From Mariniphaga sp040772505 (GTDB taxonomy: Bacteria; Bacteroidota; Bacteroidia; Bacteroidales; Prolixibacteraceae), in assembly GCA_040772505.1 (NCBI GenBank), contig JAXGYA010000001.1, positions 620,001-684,000 of the forward strand: a stretch of 64,000 nucleotides of DNA, given 5' to 3'. Of the stretch, positions 33,914 through 43,051 are shown piece after piece. The notes beneath the pieces were generated by a model. It did no database searches, was not told where the DNA came from, and saw only the letters and a program-made list of their open reading frames with translations. Each line of letters opens with the position of its first letter. Within the stretch, counting starts at the first letter, position 1. The translations under genes were made by a program, and so were the position numbers.

Positions 33914-34099
33914 CACCTAACGGAGCGGAGTTAGGGTTTAATTCGTCAAAACTTGGCGGGAGTTCTTCTGTCCTTTGTTGCCACTCCTCACCTCGTCAAC
34001 ACACAGTTTAATATCTTTAATATCGGTGTATTGATCCCGAAATTATACACAATCTACTGTTAACTTTGTTGCTGAGTAGTAACAAATAAACAAAACACT
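33914..34099. other. Spacer between IS66 and the DUF4838 gene
   Basis: 186 bp without a supported gene. It has an imperfect hairpin (CCTAAC at 33916-33921 with GTTAGG at 33930-33935) next to the IS end. There is also a short minus-strand open stretch (about 34 codons ending at 33938) without a start codon, which may be the 3' end of a gene cut by a rearrangement. Confidence 0.4.
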
Positions 34100-36022
34100 T
34101 TAAAATGACTCATTTTCTTCCATCCCGAATACCTGCCGCCATATAATAAGAGCATCTTCCAATGTCCATGCCTCACTCCACCGGGGAACTTCATATTTCC
34201 TGCACAATTCAACAAGTTTTCGCATATAGGGTCTGGCATGTTTTACAGCTTCCGGCGAAAGTTGTTCTTCAGCCTCTGGAGACCACAAATCCTTCTTCCA
34301 TCTGCTATACCTATTTGCTGAAAGCAAAAAAGGCAAATCTCCCACAGCAGCACGATAAGCATAAATTGATGCCTTCTCGACTCGTCTGCGTATTTCATCA
34401 TTATCCGCCAATGTCAATGCTTGTTGAAATACTTCAATACCTGCCTGTGCAACCTCAGAAGTAATGCCATAATCTTCGGGTGGGGCAAAACAACCTTTAT
34501 CCTTTATAGTACCCCTTTCCAACGCACTACTACGTAACTGCAACAGCCAACTCCTTATAGGTGATGCTGCACCGCCATAATGTATTGTGAGAAATTCATC
34601 AATAAGCTCCTCCCCTGAAAGTTCCGGATTCCACAGTAACATCGATGTTACATAATTACGAAGGTCAGAAAAAGAACCACCAACATTATTACCCTGAGCC
34701 TGCATGAAAATACCCTTTGCATTGTTTCTGACAAAGAATCGGATATTGGGCTCTATATTCCATAGATTAGGACAGGGGAGCAAATAATTATGGAAATTTG
34801 TATTATAAGTCCAGACATTAATGTTATCACATATCCGACTCCAGCTTTCCGCATTTTTTACAAATTTATTGTTTGCGGACGACCGGCTATCATCCAGTGA
34901 AAATATCTGGCTGCACCCAATATTGCAGAGTTGAATTAAAACATTATCACTAGGACGAATATTTTTCGGTGGATCAAGAGTGTAATTATAGGCAAATGTG
35001 CCAATTATTGCATCCGGATATTTTTTTTCAACCTTTTCAGCAACCGAATTAACAAACTGCAGTAATGACCCGCTCTGAGAACCTTCCTGTTTGTCAATAG
35101 CTACACAATCCGAACATTGACAATAAAAATTATTATCATTCTGTGCAACGCTTATAAAAGATCTTCCCGGATTACCTTTCAATTCATCAACAACACTCTC
35201 GACAACAATATCAAGGACGTCAGGATTTGAAAGACACGGCTGAACCTCAAATCCTTCGAAAAAATTCGCCTTATTTCTCCGAATACCATCATGAAGGGCA
35301 AAATACTCAGGATGCTCCTTACCGTATTCACTGCTGGGAATTTGACGATGAAAAGAATGATTTACCCTTCCCAGTTGTGTATTACCTCCAAATTTTTCAA
35401 TATCATCACTTCTGATTTGAGCATTATTTCTTAAACGAACTGCAAATTCTGGATTTCTTAAGGTCTCTCCATAATAACTCAAACGAAACTGTAAAGGGGG
35501 CCGGTAAATATAATTCTCAGGCAATTTAATAAGTTTATTCTTCAGTTTGGGTACGTATGTATGTTCCGATGTTAGAAACCGGATATCCAAATATTTTTCC
35601 AGAAAAGAATAAACTCCGTAAAGTGTACCGCGCGGTCGTCCCCCTGTTATTATAATACTATTCTGCTGAATATCTATAAAAAGATCCTCCTGACCAAATG
35701 AAATAGTATTTATTCCGGCTGATAACTCATTAATATCCCCTCCCGAACCAATGAAGATATAGTTTCTCTTTTTTAATCGTTCATTTACTATCGGCAAATT
35801 TATACCCGTCGATAATTCATACCAGTGTTTAAACTCCTGTGCTGCATAATTCTCACTTGGTATTGCATCGTGCGGAACAAAAATCTGCCAGTCTTTTAAT
35901 TGAGTAATATCAAGTGTGCCTTTATCCCTAAATCCATCACCACAACCAGACACAACAGCAATGGCTGCAATTATTGACACTATGATAAATAAATTTTTTA
36001 ATTTGAATTTTGTTTTGTTCAT
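34100..36022 (-). CDS. DUF4838 lipoprotein (alpha-glucuronidase-like)
   Basis: A 640-residue lipoprotein (signal peptide ending VVSGC near residue 27). Residues ~40-150 look like the N-terminal beta domain shared with GH67 alpha-glucuronidases (PSENYAAQEFKHWYELSTGI, IIITGGRPRGTLYGVYSFLE). From about 180 comes a TIM barrel of the DUF4838 kind, with FISVAQNDNNFYCQCSDC near 290 and GIFMQAQGNNVGGSFSDLRN near 445. DUF4838 proteins are frequent in Bacteroidetes PULs; activity is not established, and a uronic-acid or similar glycosidase is an inference. Last gene of the locus on this strand. Confidence 0.85.
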   Translation of the reverse strand: MNKTKFKLKNLFIIVSIIAAIAVVSGCGDGFRDKGTLDITQLKDWQIFVPHDAIPSENYAAQEFKHWYELSTGINLPIVNERLKKRNYIFIGSGGDINELSAGINTISFGQEDLFIDIQQNSIIITGGRPRGTLYGVYSFLEKYLDIRFLTSEHTYVPKLKNKLIKLPENYIYRPPLQFRLSYYGETLRNPEFAVRLRNNAQIRSDDIEKFGGNTQLGRVNHSFHRQIPSSEYGKEHPEYFALHDGIRRNKANFFEGFEVQPCLSNPDVLDIVVESVVDELKGNPGRSFISVAQNDNNFYCQCSDCVAIDKQEGSQSGSLLQFVNSVAEKVEKKYPDAIIGTFAYNYTLDPPKNIRPSDNVLIQLCNIGCSQIFSLDDSRSSANNKFVKNAESWSRICDNINVWTYNTNFHNYLLPCPNLWNIEPNIRFFVRNNAKGIFMQAQGNNVGGSFSDLRNYVTSMLLWNPELSGEELIDEFLTIHYGGAASPIRSWLLQLRSSALERGTIKDKGCFAPPEDYGITSEVAQAGIEVFQQALTLADNDEIRRRVEKASIYAYRAAVGDLPFLLSANRYSRWKKDLWSPEAEEQLSPEAVKHARPYMRKLVELCRKYEVPRWSEAWTLEDALIIWRQVFGMEENESF

Positions 36023-36080
36023 CTTGTTTAAATATTAATTTCTGAATAATTAATTTATTAAAATATTTCATTAAATACAT

Positions 36081-37427
36081 CTACCAACCAGGATAATCCC
36101 TCCCATTAGTTCTACTTGTTTCCCACTTTTCCCCTGTAACAAACACTTTCACTTCGCGGGGCTTCATACGCAATACTAACTTTTCGTTTGAAACAGTAAC
36201 TTTTTCATTCCCATATAATTCTACCAATTTCATCCCATTTAAATATTTAAGGTTTTCAATAACCACACCCATCTGGTAGGAGTCTGTTTCATTAACCACA
36301 ACAATCATCCAATCACGACCATACCTCCGCGCAATGCTTAATACCTGTTGGCTCTGTTGTGCAGATACCGGAACTTTAAGGTTAACCGGCCAGTAATTAA
36401 CGTCAACAACCGTGCTGGTTTGATTTTCAACCGGAATTGTGTTTATAATCTTTACGCTTGGATATATTTCATCCGGAGCGGAAAGAAAAGGTTGAAGTGC
36501 TGCTAATTCACTGGTAACTGCATAAATAGATTGGGTAAAAGCTTTTGATTTCACGTATGAACCACCCCAATAAAGAATACCGCGGGCACCATGTACAATA
36601 GCAGTATAAGCCATGTATCGCGATTCATCAAAAGAGGGATATGCGACAGGCCAGGCGGTCTGCTGCCCTTCTAATTCTGGCCAGGAGAAAGCCTGAAGGA
36701 CCATCCACACCGGTTTTCCCATACCAACCATTTTCCATCTTTCTGTAAAGAACCCAATATTACCAATGCAGCTCCGGGGATCAGCATTTCCATGATTTCG
36801 ATTTTCCCGAACAGGATAATCATCACAACCAGTAATATCAATATGATCAATATATTCATGGACATAAGCTGCATCGCTTGACGCAGCTTCATTTATCCAT
36901 ATTTGCCTGTTAAGAGGGTCAACACTTCTTAGATAATTAATCGCCTCAATCATTTTTGGCATAACTTCTTTTGCCTTTTTGTCTGCATAGTTAATTGCAC
37001 CTGAAGTTTGTTCCCACCAATCTCCTAATTTTTCATGAACTTTACTTCTTACCAAACCGGAAGTTGCGGTAAAATTCCAAACAATTTCATCTGGTCCTTC
37101 CCATATGGCCAGAGCAGGATGATCTGCAACTGAAAGAACTTTTGCTTTAAGATCATCAGTAACACCATTCTGAAGCTTTATAGGCATCCAACCCTGAATT
37201 CCTAAGGCATATGCCCGATCCAATTCCTTCCTTGAACTACAATTGATAAAATTAATACCAGCATCAACCAGCTCTTTAAGTGAGGCCTCTTCTTTTGGCA
37301 TTGTGTACCATCCAATCGGAAATAGTCGTTTACCTTCTTTAACTAAAAATCCATCGCCCTGCCCGAACACCATAAAGGAGGAACATGTAAATATTACTGT
37401 TGCTACAAAAGATAATCTTGTTTTCAT
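36081..37427 (-). CDS. Secreted TIM-barrel glycoside hydrolase-like protein, paralogue C
   Basis: A 448-residue exported protein from the ATG at 37427 (MKTRLSFVATVIF...VFGQ signal). One of three paralogues here. Motifs: DGFLVKEGKRLFPIGWY at the start, IWEGPDEIVWN near 110, QIWINEAASSDAAYV near 175, HIDITGCDDYPV near 200, MVLQAFSWPEL near 250, and SRYMAYTAIVHGARGILYWGG near 280. This is the layout of clan-A-like TIM barrels, with the GPDE acid in the place of the catalytic acid/base. A C-terminal sandwich closes with MKPREVKVFV. The most diverged copy; no family number can be assigned by eye. Confidence 0.75.
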   Translation of the reverse strand: MKTRLSFVATVIFTCSSFMVFGQGDGFLVKEGKRLFPIGWYTMPKEEASLKELVDAGINFINCSSRKELDRAYALGIQGWMPIKLQNGVTDDLKAKVLSVADHPALAIWEGPDEIVWNFTATSGLVRSKVHEKLGDWWEQTSGAINYADKKAKEVMPKMIEAINYLRSVDPLNRQIWINEAASSDAAYVHEYIDHIDITGCDDYPVRENRNHGNADPRSCIGNIGFFTERWKMVGMGKPVWMVLQAFSWPELEGQQTAWPVAYPSFDESRYMAYTAIVHGARGILYWGGSYVKSKAFTQSIYAVTSELAALQPFLSAPDEIYPSVKIINTIPVENQTSTVVDVNYWPVNLKVPVSAQQSQQVLSIARRYGRDWMIVVVNETDSYQMGVVIENLKYLNGMKLVELYGNEKVTVSNEKLVLRMKPREVKVFVTGEKWETSRTNGRDYPGW

Positions 37428-37465
37428 TTTTGCTGAATTTTTTGAGTGTTTGTAATGAATAATTT

Positions 37466-38860
37466 TCAAGATTTTTTGAGTGACGAAAGATAGACCCTTC
37501 CCGATTTTTTGGGCACAGACACTTTTATTTTTCTGTTTTTAATCTGAATAGCCTGTGAACCGGTAAAAATATCCTGCAAAAGCCTGTCCCTGAACTCCAC
37601 CGGTAAAACTAACTCCACATCCTGATCAGTCTGGCTATCATTTAAAACGATGACCCCATTCTCAAATGACCTGTATGCTATTCCATCCATTTCCTTACAA
37701 GTTTCAAGAGGACTCCCCATATGAGCATTATGCAAAATTTCAGCACCCGTGCCATTTAATTCAGCCCACCAGATAAAATCAACTAGCCTTGCTGAAGAAA
37801 AAGCCCAAAAAGCATCTTCTTTAATTTCTTTCCTAGACTTATTCAAATAGGATAAAGCTATTATTTTCCTTCCCGCATCCAAAAACCATTTATTTTTTTG
37901 TGCTCGATTTTTAACGTCTGCCCAAGTATGGCGCCTACCTTCCCATGCCCAACTATATATAAATGATTCCCACATACAAGCATCACCGTTCTTTTGAAAA
38001 TCTGTGTCAATCCCAGGGTTAAGAACGATTATTTTATCTTCTCCATAACTCTTCACTAATGTCCGAATTGCTTGTAATAACATATCAAAAGCATAATTAT
38101 GGGTGGTATCTGGGAAAAGATGCTCATGTTCATAAGGAGAAAATTCCGGATTTCTATTGGTAAACTTTGCCGCATAACATTCTTCTCTTTTTTCAATATT
38201 ATCAATCCAAAATCCATCGGCACCCCAATCCAACATTTTTTTTACATAATCCAAAGTCAGTTTCCAATAACTTGGACTGTTAGCACAGGTAAGAAAACGG
38301 TGAAGTCTCCTAGAACCATCCATGGGAATGTTGACCCATTTACCCTCACTGTCTTTTAAAAGGATTTCGGGATGCTCAAAATAAAATACATCCTGATCAG
38401 AGTAATTTGTGTGTATACATCTAAAATGTAAATATGGAATAGCCTTAAACCCCTGTTTGTGTGCTTCCTTAAAAACTTTTTTACTATGGGGAGCACTAAC
38501 TATTAAAGGTATTCCTTTTATTTGAGAGCCCTCAAAGGAGCTAATTGTTTCAATCGGATAGTGTTCTGTCATCTTAACGGACCGATATACTGCTCTGTGC
38601 CTAACAATACGAGTTATTAAGGTATCTTTAAGCGTAAACTTATAGCCTTTCCAAACTTTAGCAGAACTAGTGACCATGTCTGCATTTTGAAGCCAAAGTG
38701 GAGCAGGTTCAATCTGATCATTAAAAGTGGGTATTTTTAATCCGTACTTTTCAGCCATCTCTTTATCACACAGTTGCCCACGAGCTGGTATGGATAAAAA
38801 TATGATTCTCACAATACATATTATAATAATTAAATATTGGGAACTTGATAATTGATTCAT
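37466..38860 (-). CDS. Secreted TIM-barrel glycosidase-like protein
   Basis: A 464-residue exported protein (signal or anchor residues ~10-28). The barrel has IPYLHFRC near 142, the likely nucleophile region DWGADGFWIDNIEKREE near 213, KIIVLNPGIDTDF near 275, and FIWWAELNGTGAEILHNAHM near 365. The GADGFWIDN pattern is seen in retaining alpha-glycosidases and related putative hydrolases. A C-terminal beta domain ends with SGRVYLSSLKKS. It is not related in sequence to the three paralogues around it. Exact family and substrate are unknown. Thirty-eight bases precede the next gene. Confidence 0.7.
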   Translation of the reverse strand: MNQLSSSQYLIIIICIVRIIFLSIPARGQLCDKEMAEKYGLKIPTFNDQIEPAPLWLQNADMVTSSAKVWKGYKFTLKDTLITRIVRHRAVYRSVKMTEHYPIETISSFEGSQIKGIPLIVSAPHSKKVFKEAHKQGFKAIPYLHFRCIHTNYSDQDVFYFEHPEILLKDSEGKWVNIPMDGSRRLHRFLTCANSPSYWKLTLDYVKKMLDWGADGFWIDNIEKREECYAAKFTNRNPEFSPYEHEHLFPDTTHNYAFDMLLQAIRTLVKSYGEDKIIVLNPGIDTDFQKNGDACMWESFIYSWAWEGRRHTWADVKNRAQKNKWFLDAGRKIIALSYLNKSRKEIKEDAFWAFSSARLVDFIWWAELNGTGAEILHNAHMGSPLETCKEMDGIAYRSFENGVIVLNDSQTDQDVELVLPVEFRDRLLQDIFTGSQAIQIKNRKIKVSVPKKSGRVYLSSLKKS

Positions 38861-38891
38861 ATGATAAAATATTTATTTATGAGTTGTTTTT

Positions 38892-40157
38892 CTAATTACC
38901 CGCATAATCTCTTCCTTTAACCCTGTCAGTTTCCCACTTTTTATTGGTTGCAAATACTTTTACTTCACGAGGCTTCATGCGCAGAACAATCTCTTCATTG
39001 GAAACAGTAACCTCTTCATCCCCATATAATTCAACCAATTTCATTCCATTTAGATGTTTAAGGTTCTCAACTACCACGCCCAATTGATAAGAATCTGTCT
39101 CATTTATTGCCACAATCAACCAATCACGACCTAATCTCCCGGCAAAACATGAAACAGAATTACCTTGTGCAGGAACTGTGCCTATCCTTATATAGTTTTG
39201 GGGGGATATAAGAAAAGGTTGAAGAGCAGCTAATTCGCTAGCAACTGCATATATAGATTGAAGAAACTCTTCATTTTTTGAATAGTGAGAGCCCCAATAA
39301 TTAATTCCTTTTGCCCCATAAGCAATAGCGATATAAGCCATGTACCGGGACTCTTTAAAGGACGGGTATGCATATGGACGATCACTGCGACGTCCTCCTA
39401 ACTCAGGCCACGAAAAGGCTTGTAATACCATATAAACAGGTTTCCCTCTACCTAATTCCACATAACGTTGAGTGTATCTTTTAATATTATTTACACTTTC
39501 ACGTATTTCAATATCATCCTTATTGAAAAGTCGTCCAATGGGATAATTATCACAGCCTGTTACATCAATAAAATCAAGATATTGACGAATAATCCTAACA
39601 TCAGTATTACTGGCTTCGTTAATCCAAACCTGCCTATTATGATTATCAACACTTCTTATATATGAAATTGCAGAAATCATATTTGGGATCACAATGCTTG
39701 ACTGTTCCTCTGCATATTTTACAGCACCTGGTGTCTGTTTTCCCCATGCACCTTCTTTCTCATGAACTTTCAAGTCTCTGAATAATCCGCTATATGCTGT
39801 CAAATGATGAGCAATTTCATCAGGCCCCTCCCATAATACAAGGGCAGGGTGATCAACTACTGAATTGACCAGATCTTTAAATTCATCGGTAACACCATGC
39901 TGTAATTTCAATGGTAACCATCCCTTTAAACCAAAAGAATGCAATCGGTCTAAATCTTCTTTAGATCTGCACCTTATAATATTAAATCCGGCTTCGGCCA
40001 GTTCTTTAAGCTTTTGATCTTCTTTAGGCATATAATACATACCAATAGTAAAAAGGCGCTTGCCATCTTCTGTGATATAACCGTCCCCCTGCCCGAGTGC
40101 ATCAAATGCATAAAATAATATTAAAAAGAAAATCAGACTGTAAATTTTAGTTTTCAT
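38892..40157 (-). CDS. Secreted TIM-barrel glycoside hydrolase-like protein, paralogue B
   Basis: A 421-residue exported protein from the ATG at 40157 (MKTKIYSLIFFLILFYAFDA signal). It is close in sequence, even at DNA level, to paralogue A at 41751: both have LPLKLQHGVTDEFKDLVNS and VLWEGPDE, and the last ~55 codons are nearly the same. It lacks the Trp-Trp-Glu of the other copies after the GAW (KEGAWGKQTPGA here), a change near the substrate cleft that may alter specificity. A short deletion near residue 330 is also seen. Confidence 0.75.
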   Translation of the reverse strand: MKTKIYSLIFFLILFYAFDALGQGDGYITEDGKRLFTIGMYYMPKEDQKLKELAEAGFNIIRCRSKEDLDRLHSFGLKGWLPLKLQHGVTDEFKDLVNSVVDHPALVLWEGPDEIAHHLTAYSGLFRDLKVHEKEGAWGKQTPGAVKYAEEQSSIVIPNMISAISYIRSVDNHNRQVWINEASNTDVRIIRQYLDFIDVTGCDNYPIGRLFNKDDIEIRESVNNIKRYTQRYVELGRGKPVYMVLQAFSWPELGGRRSDRPYAYPSFKESRYMAYIAIAYGAKGINYWGSHYSKNEEFLQSIYAVASELAALQPFLISPQNYIRIGTVPAQGNSVSCFAGRLGRDWLIVAINETDSYQLGVVVENLKHLNGMKLVELYGDEEVTVSNEEIVLRMKPREVKVFATNKKWETDRVKGRDYAGN

Positions 40158-40219
40158 GATATTTGAGTAAAATTTAATTATTAAAATAAATTCAATCTTT
40201 AAGCTCAACACATTAAATT

Positions 40220-41671
40220 CTATTCATTTAGAGCTATTACACCGCATTTATCAGGCATATAGTGAACTTTTATAGTTTTTGTACCTACCAATATTTCAAC
40301 CGGTTCACGATTTTCACAAAAATCAGTCCTTCGCACTAGCACACTGTCTCCCAATGCAAGTCCGGAAATTATCACTCCCGGATTATCGGGAATATCAAAA
40401 GTAATAGGCCAGCCTTTTTCAAGGAAATCACCATATTGTTGTGCAGCAGCATAAACTTCATGAACCAGCCGGGTCTCTTCGGCAAATTCAGTCTTTTTAC
40501 ACCACATAAAAAAGGTATCACTTCCTCTTAAAAGCATATGCCACAACAACTCCTGATAGCTATTCTTACTCATCTGAATAATGCTCGGATCTGGTTCTAC
40601 CCCACTAAATACAGTATTCCAGTGAACAAAAGGTATAATAGGTGTATTTTGTGTGGTACTTTTACCTGCATTACTGGCGTTCAACAACATATTGTAAAAC
40701 CATCTGTAATCCAAATTTTCAAAGTCATACCATGTAAAAATTTCCCACCAGGGATAAACAACAGGCATGGCAAATGTATATCCTGTTAGCGGAAAATCAT
40801 TATACCATTGTCGGTAAGCCGCCTTTTGTTCTGTCTTATATGGATGGTTATCAGTCAAAAATTCAAAATAATCATACCAGTATCGGTATCCATCATTGGG
40901 ATAAACAGCATAATTACCTATCAAAGCATCCGGAAAATAAGATAAAACCGGTAAACTGTAAGTATAATACTGAAGATAAGACCGCATTTCGCGCATTGCC
41001 TTTTGAAATTCTCCAAAACTAAAATTCTCTCCAAGATGTTTTCGACAACGGGTACATCGTTTTGAGGATTCATAAGCGTGATTAACCTCAATTGGACCAT
41101 CTATCTCCCAATCAGCAAAAATAAAATCAACGGAAAGCCCTTCTTTCTTATATCTGCTTAAAAAGTAATTAACCCGATCCCTAATCTCATTTTTGCGTGA
41201 ATCAAGAGTAAATGGACAACCCATTTTGCGCCTGCTGTCAAAACTGTCATCAAAAAAATAATTGCCATTTTCATCGATATGAGCAGTACTTTCATCGTCA
41301 AGATAAAATCCATATAACAGAGAGGTCGCATTAATATTAATCATTTGACCTAACTTTTTTTGTGCTTTGCCGATTGTAATACATTGCAATAAATTTTCTT
41401 CCTTGTCTGTCATGTTCCATGAACTCACAATCCCAATACCTCTTTTATTAAGCTCATTAACAAGAATTTCTATTGATCTGTCATTTAACTTCCCAGGATT
41501 GATGGCAGGCCACAAAAATAAAGGAAGACGATTGTCTCTGTCATATTCAAGATAAGTAGTATTATCTAAAATTACCTGAATATTCTCAGGCCATGTGATA
41601 TCATCCTGCTCAACATATTGGCTACATGCAATGATTGAAAAGAAAACAATTAGTAAAGAAAATAATTTCAT
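40220..41671 (-). CDS. Secreted lipoprotein, putative glycosidase-like barrel, family not recognised
   Basis: A 483-residue lipoprotein (FSIIAC lipobox near residue 16). Features: YLEYDRDNRLPLFLWPAI near 40, GFYLDDESTAHIDENGNYFF near 120, DFIFADWEIDGPIEVNHAYE near 180, and a CTRCRKHLG pair near 206. It also has a run of aromatic residues in the centre (YRYWYDYFEFL, YPWWEIFTWYDF), and FFMWCKKTEFAEETRL near 400. The DWEIDGP acid cluster suggests a TIM-barrel hydrolase. The C-terminal ~60 residues look like a small beta domain. I do not recognise the family. It lies between paralogues A and B. Confidence 0.6.
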   Translation of the reverse strand: MKLFSLLIVFFSIIACSQYVEQDDITWPENIQVILDNTTYLEYDRDNRLPLFLWPAINPGKLNDRSIEILVNELNKRGIGIVSSWNMTDKEENLLQCITIGKAQKKLGQMININATSLLYGFYLDDESTAHIDENGNYFFDDSFDSRRKMGCPFTLDSRKNEIRDRVNYFLSRYKKEGLSVDFIFADWEIDGPIEVNHAYESSKRCTRCRKHLGENFSFGEFQKAMREMRSYLQYYTYSLPVLSYFPDALIGNYAVYPNDGYRYWYDYFEFLTDNHPYKTEQKAAYRQWYNDFPLTGYTFAMPVVYPWWEIFTWYDFENLDYRWFYNMLLNASNAGKSTTQNTPIIPFVHWNTVFSGVEPDPSIIQMSKNSYQELLWHMLLRGSDTFFMWCKKTEFAEETRLVHEVYAAAQQYGDFLEKGWPITFDIPDNPGVIISGLALGDSVLVRRTDFCENREPVEILVGTKTIKVHYMPDKCGVIALNE

Positions 41672-41750
41672 AATAAAATTGCTAACTGATATAAATAAAT
41701 ATAGTCATTCGTAATTTGTTCTTTTATATCTGTGCCGGAATTATAGTAAT

Positions 41751-43028
41751 CTACCGGCCAGAATAATCCCTTCCTTTAATCCTGTCAGTCTCCCACTTTT
41801 TGTCGGTTGCAAATACCTTTACTTCACGCGGTTTCATGCGCAGAACAATCTCTTCGTTGGAAACAGTAACCTCTTCATCGCCATATAATTCAACCAATTT
41901 CATTCCATTTAGATATTTCAGGTTCTCAACTACTACACCCATCTGATAATTGTCAGTTTCATTTATTACTGCAATCATCCAATCATGACCTGATCTTCCC
42001 GCAAAACAAGAAGCAATAGCGTCCTGCCCAGGTGTGTCTGTTATTATTCTCACACCTACATGATTCTGCTGTGATACTAGAAATGGCTGAAGAGAAGATA
42101 ACTCACTTACCACAGCAAATAAACTTTGACGAAACTCTTCATTTTTTAAACTGTGGGCTCCCCAATAATTTATGCCGCTTGCACCATAGGCAATTGAAAT
42201 GTAAGCCATATAGCGAGACTCATCAAAAGAAGGAAACGCAGGAGCATGTTCGCTATATCTTCCCCCCAGATCTGGCCAGGAGAAAGCTTGTAAAACCATA
42301 TAAACAGGTTTTCCTCTGCCTATTTCCATCCAACGTTTGGTATAATATCTAATATTATCCACGCTACTACGTGGAATTCCTGAACGTTCTGTATCAAGAA
42401 GCCTTGATATAGGATAATAATCACAACCTGTTATGTCAACAAAATCAAGATACTGCCTCACATATCCTACATCACTCCTACTTGCCTCGTTAATCCAAAC
42501 CTGACGGTTATGTGGATCAACACTCCTTATGTATGAAATCGCAGAAATCATATTTGGGATCACAATGCTTGACTGTTCCTCTGCATAATTTACAGCACCT
42601 TGTGTCTGTTCCCACCATGCACCTGGTTTTTCATGAACTTTATACCTGAGGTATAAGCCACTATAGGCTTGAAAATTCCAAACTACCTCATCAGGCCCCT
42701 CCCATAACACAAGGGCAGGGTGATCAACTACTGAATTCACCAGATCTTTAAATTCATCGGTAACGCCATGCTGTAATTTCAATGGTAACCATGCTTTTAA
42801 ACCAACTGATTGTGCACGATCTAATGTCTCTTTTGAATTACATCTGATCAGATTAAATCCGGCATCGGCTAATTCTTTAAGCTTTTGATTTTCTTCAGGC
42901 AAATAATACATACCAATAGGGAAAAGCCGCTTGCCATCTTTAATAATATAACCATCTCCTTGTCCAAAGACATTTAATATATTAAGAAATAGCAAAAAAA
43001 ATGATAGAGTATAAATTTTAATTTTCAT
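41751..43028 (-). CDS. Secreted TIM-barrel glycoside hydrolase-like protein, paralogue A
   Basis: A 425-residue exported protein (signal residues 1-22, ending NVFGQ). Motifs as in its paralogues: LVLWEGPDEVVWNF near 107, QVWINEASRSDVGYVRQYL near 170, VDITGCDYYPIS near 194, YMVLQAFSWPDLGG near 248, SRYMAYISIAYGASGINYWG near 280, and a C-terminal beta domain ending MKPREVKVFATD. The GPDE acid is a candidate catalytic residue. The upstream end is cut off from the rest of the locus by the IS4 element, whose left edge is 24 bases before this start codon. Confidence 0.75.
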   Translation of the reverse strand: MKIKIYTLSFFLLFLNILNVFGQGDGYIIKDGKRLFPIGMYYLPEENQKLKELADAGFNLIRCNSKETLDRAQSVGLKAWLPLKLQHGVTDEFKDLVNSVVDHPALVLWEGPDEVVWNFQAYSGLYLRYKVHEKPGAWWEQTQGAVNYAEEQSSIVIPNMISAISYIRSVDPHNRQVWINEASRSDVGYVRQYLDFVDITGCDYYPISRLLDTERSGIPRSSVDNIRYYTKRWMEIGRGKPVYMVLQAFSWPDLGGRYSEHAPAFPSFDESRYMAYISIAYGASGINYWGAHSLKNEEFRQSLFAVVSELSSLQPFLVSQQNHVGVRIITDTPGQDAIASCFAGRSGHDWMIAVINETDNYQMGVVVENLKYLNGMKLVELYGDEEVTVSNEEIVLRMKPREVKVFATDKKWETDRIKGRDYSGR

Positions 43029-43051
43029 GATAATATTTTTTTTATTAATAA

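Noticed and set aside
33916..33935. Hairpin CCTAAC...GTTAGG beside IS66 as a terminator
   Set aside because: The stem is only six pairs and no T run follows on either strand.
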